Source of the DNA: Novosphingobium sp. PhB57
Lineage (GTDB): Bacteria; Pseudomonadota; Alphaproteobacteria; Sphingomonadales; Sphingomonadaceae
NCBI RefSeq assembly: GCF_004342985.1
Contig: NZ_SMBO01000001.1
Location: 558,001-622,000 of the forward strand
DNA: 64,000 bases
Reading direction: 5' to 3'
Translations under genes and position numbers: made by a program
The notes under the pieces: model-generated
The model's database searches: none
Seen by the model: only the letters and a program-made list of their open reading frames with translations
Told to the model about the DNA's origin: nothing
Part shown: positions 42,152 to 52,797 of the stretch, piece by piece
Position numbering within the stretch: the stretch's first letter is position 1
Layout of the letters: every line of letters begins with the position of its first letter

Positions 42152-42233
42152 ACCTTCATCCATCAAAGAGAATCGCCGCGAAACCGCCTGCTGCGCGGCT
42201 TTGGTCGGATGGCTGTTCGAACGACGACAGCGC

Positions 42234-42524
42234 TTAGGCGGCGTCGATTCTCGCCATGGAATTCTGATCGGTTTCGGATGCGATTTCGGCCTTTTCGGCA
42301 GCGCGTTCCTGCGCCTGCTCGAATTTCAGGCAGTCGAGTATTTTCGCACCGGCCATGAAGACGGCGCCCGTGCAGGCCAGGAACAGCAACTTGCCGCCCC
42401 ATCCCGGAAATCGCGTGAGGTAGACGCTTCCACGCTCCACCGCGCCCAGCGCGAGGGCATAGATGATCATGAACGCTTCCCAGCGGGTCTTGATCACGAA
42501 CAGGCGGCTGATCTTGCGAAGCAT
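42234..42524 (-). CDS. small membrane protein, unknown function
   Basis: A 96-residue protein with two hydrophobic stretches (TRWEAFMIIYALALGAVERG and FPGWGGKLLFLACTGAVFMA) and a charged, coiled-coil-like C-terminus (FEQAQERAAEKAEIASETDQ). I recognise the pattern as a conserved sphingomonad small protein but know no function. It lies between ssrA and glcB on the opposite strand. Confidence 0.65.
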   Translation of the reverse strand: MLRKISRLFVIKTRWEAFMIIYALALGAVERGSVYLTRFPGWGGKLLFLACTGAVFMAGAKILDCLKFEQAQERAAEKAEIASETDQNSMARIDAA

Positions 42525-42846
42525 TCCAGTCCTTCCAGTCCTGCCCTGTGCCGATCGGCAGGAACTTCAGCGCATTCGAAGCAACATCCGGGCCAACCCG
42601 AGGTTCCCGCGATGGGCGGCGTCGACAGCAATCTTCTATGTAAGTCTTTCCGACGCAAGGTGTAAGCTGATCCGACGTGGTACCACTTTGGGACCGTAAC
42701 GGAGCTTCCTTGCGAAACCGCGTTCGCGATTGCCAAGGCATTTGCGATGAGGCATAGAATGGCCGATCCTCCCCAGGACAGTCTTGAACAGATGTCACGG
42801 TCGCCGCACGCCCGAATGGGTCTGCGTGCAGGGAATGCGAGGAAAA
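42525..42846. other. intergenic region upstream of glcB
   Basis: This is a 322-base gap between the small membrane protein gene and glcB (divergent). It holds a short palindrome TGCCGATCGGCA near 42548 and, about 90 bases before glcB, a TAGAAT box preceded by TTGCCA with a 20-base spacer that could be a weak promoter. I see no gene or structured RNA. Confidence 0.4.
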
Positions 42847-44976
42847 ATGACGGACAGAGTTGATCGCTCGGGCCTTCGGGTCGACGCCGCACTGGCGCGT
42901 TTCGTGGAGGACCGGGTGCTGCCACCGATCGGGCAGGACGCAGCCGCCTTCTGGCCTGGATTTGCAGCGCTGCTCGCAAACCTGGCACCGCGCAACAAGG
43001 CTCTGCTCAAGCAGCGCGACGCTTTGCAGGCGAGCATCGACGCCTGGCATCTCCAGCGCGCGGGAAAGCCCATCGATCAGGCCGAATACCAGGATTTCCT
43101 GCGGGAAATCGGCTACCTCGTGCCGGAACCGGACCCGTTTTCCATTGGCACGCGCGGCGTCGATCCCGAAATCGCGACGATGGCCGGACCGCAGCTTGTC
43201 GTCCCGGCGCTCAACGCGCGCTTCCTGCTCAATGCTGCCAATGCGCGGTGGGGCAGCCTCTATGACGCGCTCTATGGGACGGACGCACTCGACGCTGCGC
43301 AGGCGCAGAGCACGGGCTACGACCCGGTTCGCGGCGCCGCCGTGATCGCGCAGGGCCGCAGTTTCCTCGACAAGGCCCTGCCGCTCTCCGCCGGAAGTTG
43401 GAGCGATCTCGACAGTCTCGACGCCTCGCTTGCCGACCCCGGCCAATATGTGGGCGTGACACAGGCGGGACGCCTATACCGCTCGAACGGGCTTGGCATC
43501 GAGATTGTCGTCGATCCGGCCAGCCAGGTCGGGCTCGCGGATCGGATGGGCATTGCCGATATCGTGCTGGAAGCGGCACTGACCACGATCGTCGATCTGG
43601 AAGATTCCGTCGCCGCAGTGGACGCGGAGGATAAGCTCGCCGCTTACACGAACTGGCTCGGCGTGATTCGCGGCGACCTGACGGAAACGTTCGAGAAGGG
43701 CGGCGAAACCCGCACCCGCGAACTCGCCGGAGACCGGACCGTCACCACGCCTTCCGGCGACGTGCTGGCACTGCCGGGGCGCAGCCTGCTGTTCGTCCGC
43801 AACGTCGGCCATCTCATGACCAACCCGGCGATCCTGCTGCCCGATGGTTCGGAGATACCGGAAGGGATCATGGATGCCGTCCTGACCAGCGCGATCTCGG
43901 CGCAGGACGTCAAGGGTTTGACGCGCTTCGGCAATAGCCGCGAGCGGTCGATCTACATCGTCAAGCCGAAGATGCACGGCCCGGAGGAATGCGCCTTCAC
44001 CAACGACCTGTTCGATGCCGTCGAGGACTTGCTGGACCTGCCGCGCTACACGGTGAAAGTCGGCGTGATGGATGAGGAACGGCGCACTTCCGCCAATCTG
44101 GCGGCCTGCATCGAAGCTGTGAAAGATCGCATCGTCTTCATCAATACCGGCTTCCTCGATCGCACCGGGGACGAGATCCACACCTCGATGCGGGCAGGGC
44201 CGATGATCCGCAAGAATGCGATCAAGGGCTCCGAGTGGATTGCGGCTTATGAACGGCGCAATGTCGCCATCGGTCTGCGGCATGGCCTTTCCGGCATTGC
44301 CCAGATCGGCAAGGGCATGTGGGCCGCGCCGGACCGGATGCGCGACATGCTGGAGCAGAAGATCGCCCATCCCCGGACGGGCGCGAACACGGCCTGGGTT
44401 CCGTCCCCCACGGCTGCCACGCTTCATGCCATGCACTATCACGAGGTCGACGTCTTCGGCTTGCGCGAGGAGATGGCAGGGGCCGCGATCCCGAGCCTTG
44501 ACCTGCTGCTCCAGGTTCCACTCGCGGACGGAGCCAACTGGTCCGAAGAGGAAGTGCGGGACGAACTGGACAACAATGCCCAGGGTCTGCTCGGCTATGT
44601 CGTTCGCTGGATCGACCAGGGCGTGGGCTGCTCTAAGGTTCCCGACCTCGACGATGTCGGGCTGATGGAGGACCGCGCCACGTTGCGCATATCCAGCCAG
44701 CACATGGCGAACTGGTTGTTTCACGGCGTCTGCTCGGCCGAGCAAGTGATGGATTCGCTGCGCCGCATGGCGGCCAAGGTCGACGCCCAGAATGCGGGCG
44801 ACCCGCTCTACGAGCCCATGGCCGGCAACTGGGAAGGCTCATTCGCCTTCCTCGCGGCCTGCGATCTGGTGTTCAAGGGCGTGGAGCAGCCCAACGGCTA
44901 TACCGAGCCCTTGCTCCATGCCTGGCGCCGTAAAAAGAAGGACGCCGTCCGCCTGCAACTTTTTGCAGAAGTCTGA
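42847..44976 (+). CDS. glcB: malate synthase G
   Basis: Condenses acetyl-CoA with glyoxylate to malate in the glyoxylate bypass. The 709-residue length is diagnostic of isoform G. Visible features are [60 protein letters not shown] with the conserved Lys-Pro-Lys-Met-His-Gly, [20 protein letters not shown] with acidic residues near the Mg site, [20 protein letters not shown], and [24 protein letters not shown] precedes the ATG at 42847; an ATG at 42835 is an alternative. The gene stands alone, with no isocitrate lyase nearby. Confidence 0.96.
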   Translation: MTDRVDRSGLRVDAALARFVEDRVLPPIGQDAAAFWPGFAALLANLAPRNKALLKQRDALQASIDAWHLQRAGKPIDQAEYQDFLREIGYLVPEPDPFSIGTRGVDPEIATMAGPQLVVPALNARFLLNAANARWGSLYDALYGTDALDAAQAQSTGYDPVRGAAVIAQGRSFLDKALPLSAGSWSDLDSLDASLADPGQYVGVTQAGRLYRSNGLGIEIVVDPASQVGLADRMGIADIVLEAALTTIVDLEDSVAAVDAEDKLAAYTNWLGVIRGDLTETFEKGGETRTRELAGDRTVTTPSGDVLALPGRSLLFVRNVGHLMTNPAILLPDGSEIPEGIMDAVLTSAISAQDVKGLTRFGNSRERSIYIVKPKMHGPEECAFTNDLFDAVEDLLDLPRYTVKVGVMDEERRTSANLAACIEAVKDRIVFINTGFLDRTGDEIHTSMRAGPMIRKNAIKGSEWIAAYERRNVAIGLRHGLSGIAQIGKGMWAAPDRMRDMLEQKIAHPRTGANTAWVPSPTAATLHAMHYHEVDVFGLREEMAGAAIPSLDLLLQVPLADGANWSEEEVRDELDNNAQGLLGYVVRWIDQGVGCSKVPDLDDVGLMEDRATLRISSQHMANWLFHGVCSAEQVMDSLRRMAAKVDAQNAGDPLYEPMAGNWEGSFAFLAACDLVFKGVEQPNGYTEPLLHAWRRKKKDAVRLQLFAEV

Positions 44977-45052
44977 CTCTCGCATTAACTTTAATTTGAT
45001 CTATCGGCCCCAAAGCACTATTCAAAGGATTGTTCGCTAGGGGGGCCCGGCG

Positions 45053-45493
45053 TTGAAGAGACATAGAATCGACCGTGCCCACGGGCACGCTATACCCGGC
45101 ACACCGTCAAGCGGTGTGCCGGATGAAGGTAACACCGCCGCACAGAGCGACCCATCCAGCGTCGTGCATCTCGATGCAGCGCGCGCTGGGCGGGAAGCCG
45201 CACGTTCGGCATCCCATGCCAATGGCAACGATGAACCCTTGCCGGTGGCGCTGGCGGTCGAAGCCCTGCGCTTTCCGCGCGATCAGGGCTTGGCCGGGGC
45301 GCTGGCGTCCGATGGACGACTGGCAGGTCGCCTCGTTCAGCTGATACTGATGACGCTTGGTGCGGCTGTTGCGATTTGGGTGGTAGCCCAGCTTGTGAAG
45401 CCGGGTCTCGGCGCCGCCGAGCCCGAACAGGCGCAGGCGGGTGCGGTTCTCTCCAAAACGGGGAACCCCGGTTCGAGCGACGCCGAACGCTAG
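45053..45493 (+). CDS. hypothetical protein with one membrane segment
   Basis: A 146-residue predicted protein that begins at TTG (45053). The N-terminal two thirds is hydrophilic and low in pattern; one hydrophobic helix (LILMTLGAAVAIWVVAQLV) lies near residue 106. A short tail rich in Ala, Glu and Gln follows. I do not recognise it. It ends two bases from the convergent ksgA stop. Coding is plausible because the frame is open and the helix is clear, but the start is uncertain. Confidence 0.5.
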   Translation: MKRHRIDRAHGHAIPGTPSSGVPDEGNTAAQSDPSSVVHLDAARAGREAARSASHANGNDEPLPVALAVEALRFPRDQGLAGALASDGRLAGRLVQLILMTLGAAVAIWVVAQLVKPGLGAAEPEQAQAGAVLSKTGNPGSSDAER

Positions 45494-45494
45494 A

Positions 45495-46322
45495 TCAGTT
45501 CGGCGTCAGTTCCCGCGCTATGCTGACGAATTCCGCCACCGATAACGTCTCGGCACGCCGTTGCGGATCGATACCGAGCCGTTCCAGGGCATCCAGCGCG
45601 CCGATCACGCCTTTCAGGCTCTGACGCAGCATCTTGCGGCGCTGGCCGAATGCGGCTTCCGTGACGCGCTCCAGCACCCGCATCGAAACGCCCTCGGGCG
45701 CCTCGCCGGGAACGACATGGACGATCGCGGACATCACCTTGGGCGGCGGCGTGAAAGCGCTGCGATGAACTTTCATCGCCAGCTTCGGTTTCGCGCGCCA
45801 CTGCGCCAGGACCGCCAGGCGCCCATAAGCCGAAGTATCCGGCTCCGCGACGATGCGGCGGGCGACTTCCTCCTGGAACATGAGGGTCAGCGAGGACCAC
45901 TGAGGCGGCCAGGCCTGACCCGAAAGCCAGCCGATGAACAGCGCGGTGCCGACATTGTAGGGCAAGTTGGCCACCACCGCATAAGGCCCGTCGAACAAGT
46001 CGGCGGGCGCGAACTTCGTGGCGTCGCCCTCTATGACCTTCAGTTTGCCCGGGAAGGCCGCTTCCACTTCCGCCAGGGCGGGAAGGCAGCGACGGTCCAT
46101 TTCGATCGCGGTCACTTCAGCGCCGGCGCGCAGCAGGGCGCGCGTCAGGCCGCCGGGGCCGGGGCCGACTTCCAGGACTTTCCGGCCCTCGAGCCCGCCG
46201 GGAATGGCGGCGATCCGATCGAGCAACTGCTCGTCGAACAGGAAATTCTGTCCGAGCGCCTTGGAGGCCGAAAGGCCGTGCTTGGCGATGACCTCGCGCA
46301 GGGGAGGCAGTTCGGCAGTCAT
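45495..46322 (-). CDS. rsmA: 16S rRNA (adenine(1518)-N(6)/adenine(1519)-N(6))-dimethyltransferase
   Basis: Dimethylates two adjacent adenines near the 3' end of 16S rRNA (also called KsgA). The 275-residue protein has [20 protein letters not shown], the SAM loop [16 protein letters not shown] near residue 50, the target-base motif [13 protein letters not shown] near 118 and a C-terminal helical domain ([20 protein letters not shown]). Its start overlaps the pdxA stop (ATGA), so the order lptD-surA-pdxA-rsmA is one operon, as in many proteobacteria. Confidence 0.96.
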   Translation of the reverse strand: MTAELPPLREVIAKHGLSASKALGQNFLFDEQLLDRIAAIPGGLEGRKVLEVGPGPGGLTRALLRAGAEVTAIEMDRRCLPALAEVEAAFPGKLKVIEGDATKFAPADLFDGPYAVVANLPYNVGTALFIGWLSGQAWPPQWSSLTLMFQEEVARRIVAEPDTSAYGRLAVLAQWRAKPKLAMKVHRSAFTPPPKVMSAIVHVVPGEAPEGVSMRVLERVTEAAFGQRRKMLRQSLKGVIGALDALERLGIDPQRRAETLSVAEFVSIARELTPN

Positions 46323-47350
46323 GCAGTGGTCTCCGGTAGGCGCCTGCGCGCGGCGCATTCCCCGGCCATGCGAAGGGCGGCGATAGTGGCTCCGGCACTG
46401 GCCACGGCCTGCCCGGCGATGCCGAAGGCCGTCCCGTGATCGGGTGAGGTTCGTACGATCGGCAGACCCAGCGTGACGTTGACGCCGGCATCGAAGTCCA
46501 GCGTCTTGATCGGCACCAGGGCCTGGTCGTGATACATGCAGAGCGCCACGTCGAATTTGCCGCGCTCATGCGCAGCGAACAGGGCGTCGGCGGGGTGCGG
46601 GCCGGTTACGACCAGCCCCTCGGCGGCGAGCGCGGCGATGGCGGGGGCAATCGTCTCGATTTCTTCCCGGCCCATGCGGCCGTCTTCCCCGGCGTGGGGA
46701 TTGAGACCGGTGATGGCGAGGCGGGCCGGCGATAGCCCGAAGTCGCGGCGAAGCGCCTGCGCGACGATGCGGGCCTTGCTCTCGATCAAGGCGCGCGTGA
46801 CCAGCGCGGGTACTTGCGAAAGGGCGACGTGCACGGTCAGCGGCACGGTGCGCAAGTTCGGGCCGGCCAGCATCATCACGGCATCGCCATGGGCAACGCC
46901 GCAGGCATCGGCGAGAAATTCGGTTTGGCCGGGCTGCGAAAAGCCGATTTCCGCAAGTTTCGACTTGGCGATAGGCCCCGTGACGACGGCGCCGGCCTCG
47001 CCCGCAAGGGCGAGCTGCGTGGCGCGGGTCAATGAATGGAGGGCGAGGGCCGCGCCGTTTCGATCGGGCTGGCCGAACACGGCGGCCGTATCCTCGTCGC
47101 CCAGAACCGGCAATGCGGCACCGAACACGGCGGCGGCTTCATCGGCGCTGGCAATGCGGGCTATGGGCAGTTCGAAGCCCCGGCTCCGCGCGGCCGCCTT
47201 GAGCACTTCGGCGCCGCCGACCGCGAAGAACGGCGACAATCCTGCTTCGTGCCGATCCGCCCAGGCCTGGGCAAAAAGCTCCGGTCCGACTCCTGCCGGG
47301 TCTCCCAGCGAAACCGCGAGGGGCGGCGCGCCGTTGGTATTGGCCGCCAT
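46319..47350 (-). CDS. pdxA: 4-hydroxythreonine-4-phosphate dehydrogenase
   Basis: NAD-dependent enzyme of pyridoxal 5'-phosphate synthesis, 343 residues. Conserved pieces are [71 protein letters not shown] with the metal-binding His, [20 protein letters not shown] and [14 protein letters not shown]. The ATG at 47350 is the family start; the open frame continuing upstream lies in the wrong frame of surA. The stop overlaps the rsmA start. Confidence 0.96.
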   Translation of the reverse strand: MAANTNGAPPLAVSLGDPAGVGPELFAQAWADRHEAGLSPFFAVGGAEVLKAAARSRGFELPIARIASADEAAAVFGAALPVLGDEDTAAVFGQPDRNGAALALHSLTRATQLALAGEAGAVVTGPIAKSKLAEIGFSQPGQTEFLADACGVAHGDAVMMLAGPNLRTVPLTVHVALSQVPALVTRALIESKARIVAQALRRDFGLSPARLAITGLNPHAGEDGRMGREEIETIAPAIAALAAEGLVVTGPHPADALFAAHERGKFDVALCMYHDQALVPIKTLDFDAGVNVTLGLPIVRTSPDHGTAFGIAGQAVASAGATIAALRMAGECAARRRLPETTA

Positions 47351-47370
47351 CGGTGCCGCCCCCTTGTTCG

Positions 47371-48720
47371 TCAGTTGTATTCGATCACCGCATCGCGGCG
47401 AAGGTCGCGCAAGTACATCTGCGCGCGCTTGTTGACGCGGTCGTCTTCCATCTGCGCCATGACCTGCTCGAAGTTCGGGCCGGATTCGACTTGCGGATCG
47501 TCGCGGCCGCAGAGCATCAGGATGCGCACGCCCTCGGCAAGCGAGCCGAAGGGCGGCAGGGTCTCGCCGGGCGACAGGGTCAGGATCGAGGACTGGATCG
47601 GGCCGGGCAGATCGCGGGCCTTCACCTGGTCGTTGGCAACGACCTGCGCGCCGATGGTGGCGGCAACCTTTTCCACATCGCCGCAGCCTTTGGCCGTCTT
47701 GATGGTCTTGGCGAAATTCTCGGCCTTGGCATTGGCCTGCGCTTCGCTGATACCCTTGGGGAATTCCAGCGAGATCTGCTTGAGCGCCAGCACGGCATCG
47801 CGCGGATCGGCGGTGAGGACCTGGCGCTTGTCGATCAGGTAGACGATGTCGAAGCCGCCCGGAATCTCGATCGGACCGGCAAGCTGACCCGCCTGCATGT
47901 CGCGCACCGCTTCCGAGACTTCGCTCGGAAGCTGGCCGAGGCGCACCCAGCCGAGATCGCCGCCGACCGAAGCGGTCGATGCCTGCGAGTACTGGCGGGC
48001 ATAGGCCACGAAGCTGCCGCCCTGGCGCAGCTGCTGCATGATCTGGTTGGCGTTGGTTGCCACCTGCTGCTGCGATTCCGGTGTGGCGGCGAGGTAGATC
48101 TCGCCCAGACGGTATTCCTCGGTGCCCTTCGACGCCTTGAGGCGGTCGATCACTTCGTTCACTTCGTCGTCGGAGACGTTGATGAACGGTTGCACATTGC
48201 GCTGAAGCAGGCGCTGCCACGAAAGTTCGCCGCGGATCTGGCGCTTCAGCGAATCCGGCGAGGAGCCGACGCGCTTGAGATAGGCGTCCATCGCCTGGGT
48301 GTTCTGGTTGAAGTTCTGCGAAGCGACGCGGGCGTAGGACTGGTCTACCTCGGCATCGTCCACCGAGACTTCGACAGCCTTGGCTTCCTGGATCTGCAGC
48401 GTTTCGTCGATCAGGTTGCGCAGCACCTGAAGGCGCAGGCGCTTCTGTTCTTCCTCGCTGATCTTGCCCTGGTTGGCGGCAAGGATCAGGGCGAGGCGCT
48501 GGTCGACGTCGGTACCGGTGATGACCGAGCCGTTTACCACCGCCGTCGCGCGGCGCAGGTTGGGATTGTCGTTACCGAAGATCTTCACATCGTCAGGAAT
48601 GACGATCTCGCCCTGGGGGGCGGACTGGGCGAAAGCAGCGTGGGCCGAAAGCGTCGCCGCCACGGCGCCGCAGGCAAGAGCCGCGCGCTTGATGAACTTG
48701 TTGCGTTGGATTGCTTTCAC
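47371..48720 (-). CDS. surA: periplasmic chaperone / peptidyl-prolyl isomerase SurA
   Basis: Folding factor for outer-membrane proteins, 449 residues. It has a signal peptide (IKRAALACGAVAATLSAHA, then FAQS), an N-terminal SurA domain (TAVVNGSVITGTDVDQRLAL, LRLQVLRNLIDETLQIQEAK), one clear parvulin PPIase domain (EEYRLGEIYLAATPESQQ and GGDLGWVRLGQLPSEVSEAV) and a second, weak parvulin-like half. Translation starts at GTG (48720). It follows lptD, its main client, by 176 bases and precedes pdxA by 20. Confidence 0.93.
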   Translation of the reverse strand: MKAIQRNKFIKRAALACGAVAATLSAHAAFAQSAPQGEIVIPDDVKIFGNDNPNLRRATAVVNGSVITGTDVDQRLALILAANQGKISEEEQKRLRLQVLRNLIDETLQIQEAKAVEVSVDDAEVDQSYARVASQNFNQNTQAMDAYLKRVGSSPDSLKRQIRGELSWQRLLQRNVQPFINVSDDEVNEVIDRLKASKGTEEYRLGEIYLAATPESQQQVATNANQIMQQLRQGGSFVAYARQYSQASTASVGGDLGWVRLGQLPSEVSEAVRDMQAGQLAGPIEIPGGFDIVYLIDKRQVLTADPRDAVLALKQISLEFPKGISEAQANAKAENFAKTIKTAKGCGDVEKVAATIGAQVVANDQVKARDLPGPIQSSILTLSPGETLPPFGSLAEGVRILMLCGRDDPQVESGPNFEQVMAQMEDDRVNKRAQMYLRDLRRDAVIEYN

Positions 48721-48896
48721 CTTGACCTGTATCCCGTATTCGACCCGTCCGGCCGATGCCGCTCGATGGAGAATTCGCCGAGGGAGCTTCCCGGCCCTAT
48801 GTCGGCACGCGGCTTAACCGAAACTGAGCACGTCCGATAGCCGCTTTGGTCCGCGGTGCCAACGCCCGCGCCTGTGCTCCTCAGCCATGACCGATT

Positions 48897-51200
48897 TTAC
48901 CAGGCGCCGATGTTCTTGAGCGCGAAGCCCAGCTGGAATGAGTTGCCCTTCCGCGCATCGCCGAAGGTCACGTAGTCCCGCCGCCAGGTGAACGAAATCT
49001 GGAGGCAGTCGTCTTCGTAGGCCATGCCCAGGCGCGAGCGCAGGGGCTGGAACCCGTCCGAACCGTAGATCGGATCCTCGTTCTGGTCGGTCAGGTTGAC
49101 CGAAGCCGACCCGAACACGGACCAGTAATTGGCAAAGGCCACGCGTCCGGCCGCGCGCACTTCCTCGCGATCCTTCAAATCCTCGATGTCCATCGAGATG
49201 TCGCGGTTCAGCTTGGTATAGCCGAGTTCGAGGTAGGTCTGGTTGTTGCCCAGAGAGATGTCGAACTCGTTGCGGCGTACCGCCAGCGTGTCCTTGTCGA
49301 CACGGTAGCGGTGGATGATGTTGAAGAAATTGCGATAGCGCACTTCGGTGCGGCCGACGATGTCCGAGGTCTTGCTGGCAAGGCCGGTGCCGTCGGGCAG
49401 GATCGAGGGCTTGTTGCTGAGGCGGATCGACTGGCCGATCGTGGACTTGATGCGCCAGCGGGGGCGCTCGAACATCCAGTCGAAACCGTAGGTGAAGCGC
49501 ACGCCATCCTCGAACCGATCGTAGCCGGGGAAGCGATTGAGCGCGAAGAGGTTGGAATCTTCCAGTTCGATCGCCCGCGAATCCTCGTTCGGGATCGCGA
49601 GGTTCTTGATCCTGGGCGTGGCGACGAGCTGGACGCGAGGGGTCAGCACCTGGCTGCCGCCGAAGACCTGCCCGACCAGCGGCCACTTCACGTCGACCGC
49701 CGCCAGCGCGATGCCGCGGCCTTCCCAACCCGATTGGCCGCGATAGAGCGCGGTTGTGGACAGTTCGTTTTCGTCCGAGTGGTAGACGTCGCCGCGCACG
49801 AGCCCGGTCAAGGTCACTTCCTGGCCCATGCCCGTCAGCTTGCGCAGCGACCACTGGGTGCTGGCGAAGGCGCGCTGGGTGTCCTGTCCGTCGACGCGGG
49901 TGATCCCCAGGGTGTTGACCTGGGTCTCGATCTTGCCGCCCAGCAGCGATTCGTCGAAGCGATGGCGATAGTCGAGCACCGGGAAGGCGACCGGGATCTG
50001 CCCCTGGTCGCGGCTAGACTGCAGGGTCTGCGTCGCATAGCCCGAGAACGAGAAGTAGCTGTCCTGGTCGATCCGCTCGACCTCGATCGAGGAGCGCAGG
50101 CGGTCGTCGCGCGAAATGTCGTAGCGGCGCACGAATGTGCGGTCGGTGGCGCGGCGGATCGAGGCGGTGATGCTCCAGTTCTCGTCGAGCTGGAACTTGC
50201 CGTTGGCAAAGATATAGCCGCGGAAGGCGCGTTCGCGGTTGGGATCCGGATTGCTGCTGTTGATCGGGATGCGATTGCTGGAAGTCGCATAGCCGGTGAT
50301 CTGGTAGGCGCCGATGTCGGTCAGCGCGCGGTACTGGAACGAGGCCATCGGCGCTGCCTTGGTATAGGCGTGGAGCGAGCCGGTGAGATCGCGGTTTTCC
50401 GCAAGTTTCCAGTAATAGGACTGCGCGACTTCGATGCCGTTCGACGGGCTCGACCGCAAGTCGGGCACCAGGAAGCCCGAGACCGCGCCGCCGTTGGTGC
50501 TGACGGAAAGGCCCAGCAGCGGAAGCTGGACGAGGCCAAACAGTTCGAGCCGGGCATCGCTGAAGCGGACGCGATTCTGGGTCTCGCTATAGACCACCGT
50601 CTTGGCGACCACGCGCCATGTCGGTTTCTTGGGGCAGCCTTCGTCGTTCTCGACGGCGCAGCCGGTATAGGCCGCATGCTGGAGGACGACGTCGCCGTTG
50701 GCAATGCGCTCGCCCTTGCTGGCGGCGAGGCGGCCACCCTGGCGCATGACCAGCAGCAGGTTCTCCATCATGCCGGTCTTGAGCTCGTCGGTCAGCTCGA
50801 CGCTTTCGGTATAGAGCTGGTTGCCGTCCTGATCGACCATGCGAACGTTGCCGTTGCCGATGATCTGGCCGGTCTTGCGGTTCCAGGTGACTTTGTCGGC
50901 GCGAACGGACTGCCGGTCCTTGCGCAGCACGACATTGCCTGTCGCCGTCACGAATTCGTCGTTCTGGTCGTATTCGACAGTGTCCGCCTCGAAGGCGATC
51001 GGCACGTTGTCGTCCGTCGACGCCGGGGGCGCGGCAGGGGCGCCTTCGATCGGCCCGGTGTCCACGGGGCGCGAAACGTCCTGCGCCCCGGCAAGCGAAG
51101 GCGGGCCGAAGGCGGCGATTCCGAGGGCCATGACGCTCAGCGAAACGGGTCGCAAGCGGCGAATGGGGGCTTGCAGCAGGGTCGGCACGGCAGGGAGCAT
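48897..51200 (-). CDS. lptD: LPS-assembly protein LptD
   Basis: Outer-membrane barrel that inserts lipopolysaccharide in the outer leaflet with LptE. The 767-residue protein has a signal-type N-terminus, a periplasmic OstA-like beta-jellyroll (IAFEADTVEYDQNDEFVTAT, VVLRKDRQSVRADKVTWNRK) and a long barrel ending near KGNSFQLGFALKNIGAW. Cys residues in YTGCAVENDEGCPKKP and in EDDCLQISF probably form the interdomain disulfide. The ATG at 51200 is used; an in-frame ATG at 51296 would overlap the divergent pepA start. Confidence 0.94.
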   Translation of the reverse strand: MLPAVPTLLQAPIRRLRPVSLSVMALGIAAFGPPSLAGAQDVSRPVDTGPIEGAPAAPPASTDDNVPIAFEADTVEYDQNDEFVTATGNVVLRKDRQSVRADKVTWNRKTGQIIGNGNVRMVDQDGNQLYTESVELTDELKTGMMENLLLVMRQGGRLAASKGERIANGDVVLQHAAYTGCAVENDEGCPKKPTWRVVAKTVVYSETQNRVRFSDARLELFGLVQLPLLGLSVSTNGGAVSGFLVPDLRSSPSNGIEVAQSYYWKLAENRDLTGSLHAYTKAAPMASFQYRALTDIGAYQITGYATSSNRIPINSSNPDPNRERAFRGYIFANGKFQLDENWSITASIRRATDRTFVRRYDISRDDRLRSSIEVERIDQDSYFSFSGYATQTLQSSRDQGQIPVAFPVLDYRHRFDESLLGGKIETQVNTLGITRVDGQDTQRAFASTQWSLRKLTGMGQEVTLTGLVRGDVYHSDENELSTTALYRGQSGWEGRGIALAAVDVKWPLVGQVFGGSQVLTPRVQLVATPRIKNLAIPNEDSRAIELEDSNLFALNRFPGYDRFEDGVRFTYGFDWMFERPRWRIKSTIGQSIRLSNKPSILPDGTGLASKTSDIVGRTEVRYRNFFNIIHRYRVDKDTLAVRRNEFDISLGNNQTYLELGYTKLNRDISMDIEDLKDREEVRAAGRVAFANYWSVFGSASVNLTDQNEDPIYGSDGFQPLRSRLGMAYEDDCLQISFTWRRDYVTFGDARKGNSFQLGFALKNIGAW

Positions 51201-51294
51201 CACTTGCCTATCGCACCGCCTGTGCCTAACTGCAATCCGCTGTTGCGGCGAAGCGCACAACATCGGCGCTCGCCCACGTGATTCAGGAGATCCC

Positions 51295-52758
51295 ATGAAT
51301 ATCCAGTTCCTTGACGCTGCTGCAGCCGCCCCGGCGCGTCTCGTCGCCCGCTTCGTGAATCAGGATTCGATTCCCGCCGACATCGAGCAGGTCCTTGCCG
51401 AAGGCGCCAAGGCATCGCGTTTCGCCGGCAAGGCCGGACAGGTGTTCGAAGGCTTCGTAGAGCGTGACGGCAAAGTCGTGCGCGCGGTGCTGGCCGGTAT
51501 CGGCGCGGCCGATGCGAAAGACCGCAAGGGCGCCGTGGAGCGCGCCGGTGCGGCTGTCGTCGGCAAGTACCTGACCTCGGGCGAGACGGCGCTGACCCTG
51601 GACCTGACCGGCGCGGGCCTTTCGGCCGAAGAAGCGGCCGGTGCGCTGCTTGGCGCGGTGCTGCGCGGATGGCGTCTCGACACTTACCGCACCAAGCTGG
51701 CCGACGATGCCAAGCCCAGCCTCGTGGACATCGCCGTGATCGGCGCGCCGGAAGGCACCGAGGCGGTCTGGGCGGTCGAGCAGGCGATCGTCGCCGGCGT
51801 GTCGTTCACGCGCGAATTGGTGACCGAGCCCGCCAACGTGATCTATCCCGAATCCTTCGTCGCGCGCTGCGAGGCGAAGTATGCAGGCAGCGGCCTCAAG
51901 GTCCGCGTGCTCGACGAGAAGGAAATGGCCGACCTCGGCATGGGTTCGCTTCTCGGCGTGGCCCAGGGCTCGGTGCGTCCCGCGCGCCTGCTCGTGCTGG
52001 AGTGGCTGGGCGGAACCGCGGGTGAAGCGCCCGTGGCTTTCGTCGGCAAGGGCGTGACGTTCGACACCGGCGGCATCTCGATCAAGCCGGCAGCCGGCAT
52101 GGAAGACATGAAGTGGGACATGGGCGGCGCCGGTGCGGTGGCCGGCACCATGCTCGCGCTCGCGCTGCGCAAGGCCAAGGCCAATGTGGTCGGCGTCTGC
52201 GGCCTTGTGGAAAACATGCCCGACGGCAATGCCCAGCGCCCCGGTGACGTCGTCACCTCGCTCTCGGGCCAGACCATCGAAGTGATCAACACCGACGCCG
52301 AGGGCCGCCTGGTTCTCTGCGATGCGCTCACTTGGGTGCAGCGCGAATACAAGCCGGCCAAGGTCGTCGATCTCGCCACGCTGACCGGCGCCATCATCCT
52401 GTCGCTGGCGCATGAATATGCGGGCCTTTTCTCGAACAACGACGAACTCGCCGGCCAGCTCAACGCAGCGGGCGACGCTTCGGGTGACCGCCTGTGGCGC
52501 ATGCCGATGGGCCCGAACTACGACAAGATGATCGACAGCCCGATCGCCGACATCAAGAACGTCGGCCCGCGCTTCGGCGGCTCGATCACGGCGGCGCAGT
52601 TCCTGCTGCGCTTCATCGAGAACGACACCCCCTGGGCCCACCTCGACATTGCCGGCACCGTCTGGACCGACAAGCCGGGCGCGACCTGGGACAAGGGCGC
52701 TTCGGGCTTCGGCGTCCGCCTGCTCGACCGTTTCGTTCGCGACACCCTCGAAGCGTAA
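51295..52758 (+). CDS. pepA: leucyl aminopeptidase (M17)
   Basis: Two-metal aminopeptidase that removes N-terminal residues, 487 residues. The catalytic domain has AFVGKGVTFDTGGISIKPAA near residue 245, MEDMKWDMGGAGAVAGTML with the metal-binding Asp, and the family signature NTDAEGRLVLCDALTWVQ near 333. The N-terminal domain is less conserved. It is divergent from lptD and 39 bases upstream of holC; an 18-bp tandem duplication spans its stop codon. Confidence 0.94.
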   Translation: MNIQFLDAAAAAPARLVARFVNQDSIPADIEQVLAEGAKASRFAGKAGQVFEGFVERDGKVVRAVLAGIGAADAKDRKGAVERAGAAVVGKYLTSGETALTLDLTGAGLSAEEAAGALLGAVLRGWRLDTYRTKLADDAKPSLVDIAVIGAPEGTEAVWAVEQAIVAGVSFTRELVTEPANVIYPESFVARCEAKYAGSGLKVRVLDEKEMADLGMGSLLGVAQGSVRPARLLVLEWLGGTAGEAPVAFVGKGVTFDTGGISIKPAAGMEDMKWDMGGAGAVAGTMLALALRKAKANVVGVCGLVENMPDGNAQRPGDVVTSLSGQTIEVINTDAEGRLVLCDALTWVQREYKPAKVVDLATLTGAIILSLAHEYAGLFSNNDELAGQLNAAGDASGDRLWRMPMGPNYDKMIDSPIADIKNVGPRFGGSITAAQFLLRFIENDTPWAHLDIAGTVWTDKPGATWDKGASGFGVRLLDRFVRDTLEA

Positions 52759-52785
52759 GGCAAAGGCGAAGCGTAAGGCAAAGGC
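52750..52785 (+). repeat. 18-bp tandem duplication across the pepA stop codon
   Basis: Two exact 18-base copies (GAAGCGTAAGGCAAAGGC at 52750-52767 and 52768-52785) lie in tandem. The first copy contains the last two sense codons and stop of pepA; the second is its duplicate in the gap before holC. It looks like a recent slippage event and does not change either protein. Confidence 0.9.
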
Positions 52786-52797
52786 GGGGACACGGCG

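Noticed and set aside
45040..45052. An ATG start for the 146-residue hypothetical protein
   Set aside because: No in-frame ATG gives a better start; TTG at 45053 is the only candidate near a G-rich stretch, so the start stays uncertain.
46319..48220. A long fused frame covering pdxA and part of surA
   Set aside because: The N-terminal half is Arg/Pro/Ala-rich out-of-frame translation of surA; pdxA begins at 47350.
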